Assembly (NCBI GenBank): GCA_903885375.1
Contig: CAISIK010000037.1
Coordinates: forward strand, 1 to 51,926
DNA: 51,926 nucleotides
Source of the DNA: an uncultured Pseudomonadota bacterium
GTDB lineage: Bacteria; Myxococcota_A; UBA796; SXON01
Reading direction: 5' to 3'
The notes under the pieces are model-generated. The model was not told where the DNA came from. It saw nothing but the letters and a program-made list of their open reading frames with translations, and did no database searches. Position numbers and translations under genes: made by a program. Positions 45,566 through 51,926 of this stretch are shown in pieces. Position 1 is the first letter of the stretch, and each line of letters opens with the position of its first letter.

Positions 45566-47799
45566 CCCGCGCTGCGCTGCCGATGCTGCTTCTGCTCTCG
45601 TGCTCCGACTCCTTCCGCGCTAGCAGCCCCGAGCAGGCGAAGGTACAGAAGTCGTCCGCGGACGGATGGTACCCCGCGGAGGAGGCGCAGGCGCCGGGCT
45701 CGCCCGCCGAGCCCGCGCCCGCCGCCACGGCGATGAAGGGCGAGGGCGGCGCCGGCAACCGCGCCGGCTTCGACCTCCCGCTCGGGCGCGCCGGCCTCAT
45801 GGATTACGGCGAGGCGGAGCGGGATGAGCCGGCCCACGAAGCGGCCGCTCCCACGCGGAGCTGGTTCCCCGAGAGCTTCCTCTGGGCGCCCGAGGTGATC
45901 ACCGACCAGAACGGCGTCGCCACCGTAGCCGTCAAGGTGCCCGACTCGCTCACGACCTGGCGCGTGCTCGGCCTCGCGTGGACCGCGGCGGGCGCCCAGG
46001 CGGGCGGCACCACCACGGTGCTCTCCACGCTGCCCGCCTACGTGGACGTGGCGGTGCCGCTCACGCTCGAAGCGGGCGACTCGCTCGACCTGCCCGTGCA
46101 GGTGGTCAACACCACCACGGGTGCCCTGCGCGAGCCGCTCACCGTCGCGCTGAGCGGCGCGGGCGGCGGCGGCTCGGGCGTGCTCGAGGCGCCGGCCGGC
46201 GGAACGGCCACGCGCGTGGTCAAGGTGGCCACCAGCGCGCCGGGGCCGGTGGAGGTGTCGGCCAGCTTCGGCGGGGTGGACCGGGTGGAGCGCACCTTCC
46301 TGGTGCGCCCCGGCGGCGAAGCGAAAACCGAGCGCGGCGCCGGCGCCGTGGGCGGGCCGGCGAGCGCGGTGCCGGCAGGCGGCTCGCTCCCCGGGGGCGA
46401 GCTCGTGGTGACCGTGTGGTCGGGCGCCTCGTCGGTGATCCGGGAGGAGCTGGTTGGCGGTCCCCGGCCCTACGAGATGAGCCCCCGGCTCGCCGGCGAT
46501 CCGCTCCCGGAGGCTGCGTACCACTTCGCGCTGGCGCTCGAAGCGGGCAAGCTTCCCCCCGAGGATGCCGACCCCGCGCGGGTGCGGGAGCTCCGCATCC
46601 GCGCGTGGCAGCCCCTCGCGCGGGCCGGTCGTGCCCCCGACACCGCAACCGCCTGCCTCCTCGCCGAAGCGCTCGGCCAGTCGGCGCCGGGCACCCTCGA
46701 GGGCGACCTCGCCGAGCGCATGCAGGATCAGGTGCGCGCCGCCCAGTCGCCCGACGGCACCTGGATCGTCGGCGCCTCCACCATCGACGGCACGCTCGCC
46801 GCCGCCGCCGCCTGCGCGCGCGCCGCCGGGGAGGACGACGGCGTGCGCCTCCGCGTGGAGGGCGCCTTCGCCCGCGAGGTGGCCCGCCTCGAGGACCCCA
46901 TCATCGCCGCCTGGGCGCTCGCCTCGGGGAGCATCACCGACACCGAGCTGGCCACGCGCCTCCGCGACACCGTGCACGCCGCCATCACGCGCGATGCCAA
47001 CGGGGCGCACCTCGCAGGGGGCGGCGCGCTCAACGCGGATGGGAGCCGCGTGGGGGATGCGGAGGCCACGGCCGTTGCCGCGCTGGCGCTGGCCGACGAG
47101 CCCGAGCTCGCCGCCGCGCTGGCCACGGGCCTCCTCGGCGAACGCCTCCCCTGGGGCGGCTGGGGCTCCGGCCGCGCCAGCCTGCTCGCCCTTCGTGCGC
47201 TGCACGCCGTCTTCGGCGACAGCCCGTCCACCGGCGCCGTGGAGCTGCGGGTCGGCGGGCAGACCGTCGCCACCGGCAACGTCGTGCTCGGCGCCCACGC
47301 GCCCGTGCTGCTGCGGGCGCCCTGGTCGGGGAGCGCCACCACGGTCGAGGTGCACACGAGCGGGGCCGCGCCCGGCCTCGTCTACTCGTGGGCGGCCACG
47401 AGCTACCAGCCGTGGCGGGCAGCGGCGTCCGCGGTGGCCGAGCTGACCGTGCGCGTGCCCTCACGGCTGCGCGTCGGTGAAACGGCGATGCTCGGTGTGG
47501 CGGCGGGAACGCCCTCGACCGTGCGGGCTTCCGTGGTGATCGGGCTCCCCGCCGGCGTCCGGCCCGACCCCGCCGGCATGGACAGCCTGCGCGATGGCGG
47601 CGCCTTCGCCTCCTGGGAGAGCAGCGAGGGCACGCTGGTGCTTCGAGAGCTCCCGGCGGGTGGTTGGGAAGGCACGCTTCCCGTCGTGCCCAGCTTCGGT
47701 GGGCAGCTCAGCTCCGGCTCGTCGGCGCTGTTCGTGGGGGGTGGGGAGAGCCCCGAAGCCCGCACGTTGCCGGCTCGCTGGGCCATCGCCGGATTGTAG
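45562..47799 (+). CDS. Alpha-2-macroglobulin-like lipoprotein, C-terminal half without thioester
   Basis: The 745-residue protein has its own lipoprotein leader (MTRAALPMLLLLSC). A disordered stretch leads to the A2M-domain signature RSWFPESFLWAPEVITDQNG and VPDSLTTWRVLGLAW. An alpha/alpha toroid resembling the thioester domain follows at about residues 320-560 (AAQSPDGTWIVGASTIDGTLAAAAA), then a receptor-like beta domain. The CxEQ thioester motif is absent. The two leaders imply that both halves cross the inner membrane separately and assemble outside, this one as a lipidated subunit. It lies 22 nt before a Cys-rich secreted protein gene. Confidence 0.82.
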   Translation: MTRAALPMLLLLSCSDSFRASSPEQAKVQKSSADGWYPAEEAQAPGSPAEPAPAATAMKGEGGAGNRAGFDLPLGRAGLMDYGEAERDEPAHEAAAPTRSWFPESFLWAPEVITDQNGVATVAVKVPDSLTTWRVLGLAWTAAGAQAGGTTTVLSTLPAYVDVAVPLTLEAGDSLDLPVQVVNTTTGALREPLTVALSGAGGGGSGVLEAPAGGTATRVVKVATSAPGPVEVSASFGGVDRVERTFLVRPGGEAKTERGAGAVGGPASAVPAGGSLPGGELVVTVWSGASSVIREELVGGPRPYEMSPRLAGDPLPEAAYHFALALEAGKLPPEDADPARVRELRIRAWQPLARAGRAPDTATACLLAEALGQSAPGTLEGDLAERMQDQVRAAQSPDGTWIVGASTIDGTLAAAAACARAAGEDDGVRLRVEGAFAREVARLEDPIIAAWALASGSITDTELATRLRDTVHAAITRDANGAHLAGGGALNADGSRVGDAEATAVAALALADEPELAAALATGLLGERLPWGGWGSGRASLLALRALHAVFGDSPSTGAVELRVGGQTVATGNVVLGAHAPVLLRAPWSGSATTVEVHTSGAAPGLVYSWAATSYQPWRAAASAVAELTVRVPSRLRVGETAMLGVAAGTPSTVRASVVIGLPAGVRPDPAGMDSLRDGGAFASWESSEGTLVLRELPAGGWEGTLPVVPSFGGQLSSGSSALFVGGGESPEARTLPARWAIAGL

Positions 47800-47809
47800 G
47801 CGGGCGCGC

Positions 47810-47815
47810 TATGCT
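47810..47815 (+). promoter_or_regulatory. -10-like element TATGCT before the Cys-rich protein gene
   Basis: TATGCT lies at -12 to -7 from the ATG at 47822 and fits TANNNT, consistent with a leaderless mRNA. No ribosome-binding site is present. Confidence 0.4.
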
Positions 47816-47821
47816 CGCGGC

Positions 47822-48367
47822 ATGAGTTCGTCCGGTCGAGCGCGCCGCTCCGCCTCCGCCGTGGGGGTCCTGCTGGGGTCGCTGCTTCTCACGCCGGCGC
47901 AGGCGGGCGACCCGCCGCCCGCCGCCTGCGTCGTGGGCCAGCGCTGCGGCGACCATTGCATCCCCTGGACCGAGGTGTGCACCGCCGGCCTCGCCCAGTC
48001 GGCGGGACTCGCCCCGCCGGTGGTGGGCGGTCCCCCCGCGCCCGCCGCGGCTCCGCAAGGCAGCTCCCTGCTCGGCCTCCCGGCGATGTTGCCGCCCTCC
48101 GGCCCCTCCTTCCGCCCCGATGCGCCCGACTACTGCATGACGGGCACCGGCACCGATCAGGTCCCCGCCGAGTGCATGGCGTACTACCAGCTCGGCGCCG
48201 CGGGCGGGCTCGTCTCCCCGGTGGCAGGCCCCGCGGAGTGCCTCCAGCACCTCCGCTGCGCGGGGGTGTGCCTGAAGGAGGGCGAGGTGTGCCCCGCGCA
48301 CGAGCCGGTCGACATGCAGCGCACCGATGGGCGCACCGGCGAAACGCCCCAGCCCGGGTTCCACTGA
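47822..48367 (+). CDS. Secreted Cys-containing protein of unknown function
   Basis: The 181-residue product has a classical Sec signal (RRSASAVGVLLGSLLLTPAQA, cleavage after AQA). Two short Cys-bearing modules flank a Pro/Ala-rich linker: CVVGQRCGDHCIPWTEVC at the start and CLQHLRCAGVCLKEGEVC near the end. The two modules share the spacing CxxxxxCxxxC(I/L)xxxxxVC, so they look like a repeated disulphide-bonded motif. No family is recognised. Its stop shares a base with the next start. Confidence 0.72.
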   Translation: MSSSGRARRSASAVGVLLGSLLLTPAQAGDPPPAACVVGQRCGDHCIPWTEVCTAGLAQSAGLAPPVVGGPPAPAAAPQGSSLLGLPAMLPPSGPSFRPDAPDYCMTGTGTDQVPAECMAYYQLGAAGGLVSPVAGPAECLQHLRCAGVCLKEGEVCPAHEPVDMQRTDGRTGETPQPGFH

Positions 48368-49149
48368 TGCGCGTGGCCGCCGTTCAGCTCGACATCGTCT
48401 GGGAGGATCGCACCGAGAACTTCCGACGCGCCGAGCGTCGCGTTCAGGAGGCGGCGGCCCTCGGGGCGGAGCTCGTGGTCCTGCCCGAGATGTTCGCGCG
48501 GGGCTTCTCGATGCGCGCCGCCGAGATGGCCGAGCCGCCCGGCGGTGAAACGGAAACCTTCCTCCGCGAGCTCGCCGGCGGGCTCGGCGTGGACGTGCTG
48601 GCCGGCGTGCCCGTGCAGCTCGGCGAAGGCCGGCCGACCAACTGCGCCGTGCTGGCCCAGGCCGACGGCGACGTTCGCCGCAGCGGCAAGCTGCACGGCT
48701 TCTCCTTCGCCGGCGAGGACCGCCACTACGCCTCCACGGGCGAGGTGCAGACCTGGACCGTGGGCGGGCTCCGGATCACGCCGCTCGTGTGCTACGACCT
48801 CCGCTTCCCGGAGCCCTTCCGCCTCACCGCGGATGACACCGACGCCTACGTGGTGATCGCCAACTGGCCCGAGCGTCGCCGCGCCCATTGGAGCACGCTC
48901 CTGCGCGCGCGCGCCATCGAGAACCAGGCCTTCGTGGTGGGCGTGAACCGCTGCGGCGATGGCGATGGCCTCCACTACACCGGCGACAGCGCGATCCTCT
49001 CGCCCTGGGGCGAAGCCCTCATGGCGGCCGCCGAGGCGGAGTCCGTGCTCGTCGCGGACCTCGACCCGGCGGCCATCGTCGCGGCCCGGGCCGCCTTCCC
49101 GGCCCTGCGCGACCGGCGCCCGGAGGGGTATCGCCGCGCGGGAAGCTGA
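48367..49149 (+). CDS. Nitrilase-superfamily amidohydrolase (omega-amidase-like)
   Basis: The 260-residue cytoplasmic enzyme has the complete Glu-Lys-Cys triad: Glu41 in LPEMF, Lys108 in SGKLHGF and Cys142 in VCYDLRFPE. The phrases ANWPERRRAHWSTLLRARAIENQAFVVGVNR and GDSAILSPWG fit the YafV/Nit2 branch. That branch hydrolyses omega-amides such as 2-oxoglutaramate or deaminated glutathione, probably as metabolite repair. The ATG overlaps the previous stop by one base. Confidence 0.9.
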   Translation: MRVAAVQLDIVWEDRTENFRRAERRVQEAAALGAELVVLPEMFARGFSMRAAEMAEPPGGETETFLRELAGGLGVDVLAGVPVQLGEGRPTNCAVLAQADGDVRRSGKLHGFSFAGEDRHYASTGEVQTWTVGGLRITPLVCYDLRFPEPFRLTADDTDAYVVIANWPERRRAHWSTLLRARAIENQAFVVGVNRCGDGDGLHYTGDSAILSPWGEALMAAAEAESVLVADLDPAAIVAARAAFPALRDRRPEGYRRAGS

Positions 49150-49162
49150 CCGCCCGGCTGGA

Positions 49163-49168
49163 TAGAGC
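49163..49168 (+). promoter_or_regulatory. -10-like element TAGAGC before the DUF1801 gene
   Basis: GGATAGAGC is placed 13 nt before the ATG at 49176, the same distance as other elements of this type. No ribosome-binding site is seen. Confidence 0.3.
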
Positions 49169-49175
49169 GCCCGGC

Positions 49176-49559
49176 ATGTCCCAGAGCCCCGACGCCGCCG
49201 CCTGGCTCCTCGCCCTCGACCACCCCCAGAAGGAGGTGGTGGCTGCCGTGCGCGAGCAGGTGCTGGCCGCCTCGCCCACGATCGAAGAGGGAATCAAGTG
49301 GAACGCCGTGAGCTTCCGCACCACCGAGTGGTTCGCCACCTTCAACGTGCGGGGGCCTCGCGGGCCGAAGCCCGTGATGCTGGTGCTGCACCTCGGCGCG
49401 CGGCTTCGGGGCGGAGGCGCGTCCGTGGCCGACCCTGACGGGTTGCTGACCTGGCTGGGCGCCGACCGGGCCACAATCACCTTCGCCGATCTCGACGATG
49501 TGGCACGAAAGGCTCCCGCGCTCGCGCCCCTGCTCCGCGAGTGGATCACCAGCCTCTGA
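49176..49559 (+). CDS. DUF1801 (YdhG-like) protein
   Basis: The 127-residue protein shows the DUF1801 pattern: HPQKEVVAAVREQVLAASPTIEEGIKWNAVSF near the start, then TFNVRG and VMLVLHLGARLRG. The fold is known from the family as a small alpha/beta domain; no enzymatic role is established. The start at 49176 follows the nitrilase stop by 26 nt; the longer frame to 48888 is shadow. It is convergent with the next gene. Confidence 0.83.
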   Translation: MSQSPDAAAWLLALDHPQKEVVAAVREQVLAASPTIEEGIKWNAVSFRTTEWFATFNVRGPRGPKPVMLVLHLGARLRGGGASVADPDGLLTWLGADRATITFADLDDVARKAPALAPLLREWITSL

Positions 49560-49578
49560 TCCGCCGCGCGCCCCCCGC

Positions 49579-50331
49579 TCAGCGGCGACGACGCCCGAGC
49601 GCGACCAGACCGAGCGCCGCCGCCACGGCGCTCGCCGACGCCCCGCTCGCCGTCGAACAGAGCGACGCCTCCACCGCCTGGCACACCGTCTCGCCGGCCA
49701 AGCGGCGCCCCGCCGCATCCCACTGCACCGGGACGACGCACACCTCGTTCGGCGCGGCCTCCTCGAGCCGCTGGGCATGCGCCTCGAACAGCCCGCCCTC
49801 CCCGACGAGCCAGACCGCGGCCGCCTCCTCGGGGCTCTCCTCGAACGCCACCCCCACGAAACCGAGGCCGTCCGGATCGGCCACCGGCGACACCTCGACC
49901 TGGAGCGAGGTCTCCCCCCGAGCCCAGACCGGGGCATCCACGAAGCTCAGGGAAGGCGCGCCGTCCAACGGGGTGGCCGACTCGACCCCGGTGGTGAACG
50001 CGGCCTCGTAGTGGATGGTGCCGTCGGCGGAGTCGACCGCGAGCAGGTACCCCGCCTCGGGCGCGAGGGCGTCGAGGCCCTGCAGGCGGTGCAGGGGGGC
50101 CTCGCTGCTGGCGGTCCACGCCTCCTCGTGCACGACGGCGCCATCGTCGGTGCTCAGCACGACGGCGAGCTCGGACTCGAGGCCCGAGCAGTAGGAATCG
50201 ACCAGCACGGCGGGGACGGCATCGATGGGTACATCCGTTGCGCCAGCCGCCGGCGCCCCCGCGGAAGCCTGAAGGAGGCAAAGTACCAAATCCGCGTGGG
50301 CGGGAGCCGCGAAAAGCAGGGAGAACCACAT
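49579..50331 (-). CDS. Secreted protein with MYXO-CTERM-like tail
   Basis: The 250-residue product has a signal peptide (MWFSLLFAAPAHA). Two fibronectin/Ig-like beta segments follow (PIDAVPAVLVDSYC, then YLLAVDSADGTIHYEAAF and TSLQVEVSPVADPDG). The C terminus is CSTASG, a hydrophobic helix and RRRR, matching the MYXO-CTERM layout of Cys, transmembrane helix and Arg cluster. It should be surface-displayed after processing at the Cys. The function is unknown. Confidence 0.75.
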   Translation of the reverse strand: MWFSLLFAAPAHADLVLCLLQASAGAPAAGATDVPIDAVPAVLVDSYCSGLESELAVVLSTDDGAVVHEEAWTASSEAPLHRLQGLDALAPEAGYLLAVDSADGTIHYEAAFTTGVESATPLDGAPSLSFVDAPVWARGETSLQVEVSPVADPDGLGFVGVAFEESPEEAAAVWLVGEGGLFEAHAQRLEEAAPNEVCVVPVQWDAAGRRLAGETVCQAVEASLCSTASGASASAVAAALGLVALGRRRR

Positions 50332-50455
50332 GGCGAAACACCTCGGCAGTCGTCAGTGCACGGGGCGTGCCACTTCCAAACTACCCGCCTTGTCCGAAGC
50401 GCGTTCGCCGCTCCCCCGGAGGCGACCCTGACATCGTTGCCCCGGGAGAGCGGCG

Positions 50456-50890
50456 CTAGCCCGAGGAGGGCGTGGGCGTCCGGGTGCCGCGCAGGAGCAG
50501 CCCAAGCGACACGAACGTGCAGACCACCATGGTGCCCAGCAGCACGGCCACGACCGCCTCGCTGGCCAGCCCGGCGCCGCCTTCGCCATGCACGGGCGTG
50601 AGGCGGTTCGTCTTCAGCCAGGCGCCGAGCAGGGTGGCCGCCCAGTTGAGGTAGCCCGAGCCGGCGAGCGTCCGGACCAGCCAACGGCGCTCGTTGTCCG
50701 AGAGCGCCAGCTTGCCGACCACGCCGGCCACCGCGATCATGAAGATCCCGGCGGTGTTGGCCGCCACATGCGCGCTGAGGATGAGCTCCACCTCCGGGAA
50801 GAGCCCGATGAGGAGCCCCGTAGTCATGGCGAGCACCACGAGGGTGCCGCCCAGCCGCACCAGTATGCGCTCGGTTTCCTGCAGGGTCAT
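50456..50890 (-). CDS. Four-helix membrane protein similar to hydroxylaminobenzene mutase HabA/B
   Basis: The 144-residue protein has four predicted membrane helices. The stretch LSAHVAANTAGIFMIAVAGVV, YLNWAATLLGAWL and SEAVVAVLL resemble the HabA/HabB family, which rearranges hydroxylaminobenzene to 2-aminophenol. Many members are in organisms without nitroarene degradation, so the true role is open. A TAGACT element lies 25 nt upstream on the minus strand (50915-50910). Confidence 0.55.
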   Translation of the reverse strand: MTLQETERILVRLGGTLVVLAMTTGLLIGLFPEVELILSAHVAANTAGIFMIAVAGVVGKLALSDNERRWLVRTLAGSGYLNWAATLLGAWLKTNRLTPVHGEGGAGLASEAVVAVLLGTMVVCTFVSLGLLLRGTRTPTPSSG

Positions 50891-50923
50891 CCCGGTCCTC
50901 GTTCGGCGCAGTCTACCTCGCCC

Positions 50924-51926
50924 CTACGAGGGATGGGGGGCGTTGCGGGGGGCTGGCCCCCCGCCCCATCCCCCACCACCCGGCGTGCGGACCCGCACCC
51001 GATCCCCGGCGTCGAGGGCCACGGCGGCGCCGTCCCAGGGCTCCTCCACCCCCGCCCGGACCACGAACGCCGCGCCCGGCTGACCGGGAGCTCCGCCCGC
51101 GAGCCCGCGCGCCCCACCCGGCCGCCACGCCGCGAGGAGCGCCGCCTGCCCCGCCCGCAGCACCTCCAGCTCCCGCACGAGCCCCTCCCCGCCGCGATGC
51201 TGCCCCCCTCCCCCGCTCCCGGGGCGCCGCTCGAAGCGCCACACCCGCAGGGGCAGCCGCGCCTCCAGCACCTCCGGATCGGTGGCGCGCGTGTTCGTCA
51301 TGTGCACCTGCCCGCTGGACCGCCCGGGTCCGTGGGGCGAGGCGCCGAGGCCGCCACCCAGCGTTTCGTAGAAGGCCCAGTCCGCGCCGCCGAGGCTCAG
51401 GTTGTTCATGGTCCCCTGCCCGTCGGCGCGCACGCGGAGGGCGCGGAAGAGCAGGTCGACGAGGCGCTGCGAGGTCTCGACGTTGCCGCCGACCACGGCC
51501 GAGCCGGGCGGCGCGTCGAGGAGGCTCCCCGGCGGCACGACGAGGCGCACGGCCTGGAGCACCCCCTCGTTGAGCGGCAACGGGCGCGCGAGGACCACCC
51601 GGAGCACGTACAGGACGGCGGCGCGCACCACCGCGCGCGGGGCGTTCAGGTTGCCGGGATGCGGGCCGCCGGTGCCCGTGAAGTCCACCACGCCGCCCCC
51701 GACGCGCACGCGGAGCGGGAGGCCGTCGAGCTCGTCGTCCGCTTCGCCGTGCAGCCCGGGGAGCAGGGCCGCGACGGCATGCCGCACGGCGCCGAGCAGC
51801 TCCGCCATCCACCGGGCGAGCGTGCTCGCGCGCCCCAACGCCACCAGCGCCTGCGCCGCATGCTGGTTCGCCGCGAGCTGGGCCTGGAGGTCGAGCGCCA
51901 CGGTGGACGGGTCGCGGCAACCGGCC
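50924..51926 (-). CDS. hyuB: Hydantoinase B/oxoprolinase subunit, C-terminal part (partial)
   Basis: The frame is open to the window edge, so the N terminus is missing. The visible 333 residues match the second half of Hyu[56 protein letters not shown] and [11 protein letters not shown]. The histidine-bearing [15 protein letters not shown] and the closing TPGGGGWG complete the pattern. The family opens hydantoins or 5-oxoproline with ATP, together with HyuA, which may lie beyond the edge. GTG at 51901 is internal. Confidence 0.88.
   Translation of the reverse strand, partial: AGCRDPSTVALDLQAQLAANQHAAQALVALGRASTLARWMAELLGAVRHAVAALLPGLHGEADDELDGLPLRVRVGGGVVDFTGTGGPHPGNLNAPRAVVRAAVLYVLRVVLARPLPLNEGVLQAVRLVVPPGSLLDAPPGSAVVGGNVETSQRLVDLLFRALRVRADGQGTMNNLSLGGADWAFYETLGGGLGASPHGPGRSSGQVHMTNTRATDPEVLEARLPLRVWRFERRPGSGGGGQHRGGEGLVRELEVLRAGQAALLAAWRPGGARGLAGGAPGQPGAAFVVRAGVEEPWDGAAVALDAGDRVRVRTPGGGGWGGGPAPRNAPHPS

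Overview
This is a gene-dense stretch of about 52 kb of very GC-rich DNA (GC near 70% by eye). It shows no phage, transposon, CRISPR, tRNA or rRNA signature. Several traits point to a Myxococcota-like (former delta-proteobacterial) Gram-negative: two C-terminal Cys-transmembrane-Arg tails of MYXO-CTERM type, two giant MopE-type metal-binding repeat proteins, many lipoproteins with very short leaders, Asp-Thr-Gly tails, and outer-membrane barrel proteins. The taxon is an inference; no marker gene such as 16S is present.

Layout. Positions 1-1945 (+) hold the end of a membrane protein, then overlapping purine nucleoside phosphorylase and cytidine deaminase genes. Positions 1958-7475 (-) hold a barrel-like protein, a large lipoprotein, uracil and hypoxanthine phosphoribosyltransferases, RidA and RNase D. 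Positions 7476-7905 are the only long non-coding gap, an AT-rich island with palindromes and the promoter of an HU gene (7906-8199). Positions 8272-11717 (-) hold a PBP1A with an N-terminal zinc ribbon, coupled to a Cys-rich lipoprotein. Positions 11789-20803 (+) hold an S41 protease with extra domains, followed by a chain with four touching or overlapping stop/start junctions: PilZ, Cys-less rhodanese-like protein, soluble lytic transglycosylase, AlkC-type repair protein and pentaheme cytochrome c.

Positions 20818-25128 (+) encode a 1436-residue surface protein with a seven-blade FG-GAP propeller, about 12 MopE-type repeats and a MYXO-CTERM-like tail. Positions 25116-33353 (-) form one tightly packed run of ten genes: surE, DedA, apt, outer-membrane barrel, a LolD-like ATPase, two LolC/E-type permeases, a LolA-like periplasmic protein, an ECF sigma factor and a cupin anti-sigma candidate. 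Positions 33443-36309 (+) hold a HEAT protein, a B12-binding radical SAM enzyme and an OmpA-like lipoprotein. An MFS transporter (-) is followed by a 1091-residue lipoprotein with 14 MopE-type repeats ending in a C-type lectin domain (37560-40835). Positions 40873-49559 (+) hold a PaaZ/BoxD-type aldehyde dehydrogenase, an alpha-2-macroglobulin split into two overlapping genes, a Cys-rich secreted protein, a nitrilase-family amidase and a DUF1801 protein. The right end (-) has a second MYXO-CTERM-like protein, a HabA-like membrane protein and a truncated hydantoinase B gene.

Themes. Nucleotide salvage is concentrated at the left end (PNP, Cdd, UPRT, HPRT) and returns with APT and SurE. Cell-envelope construction dominates the rest. 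The strongest candidates for something little described are the Lol-like transport cassette with its own barrel and sigma/anti-sigma pair, the two-gene alpha-2-macroglobulin without a visible thioester, the MopE-repeat C-type lectin lipoprotein, and a recurring -10-like hexamer (often GTTAG) 11-14 nt upstream of first start codons that suggests leaderless mRNAs.
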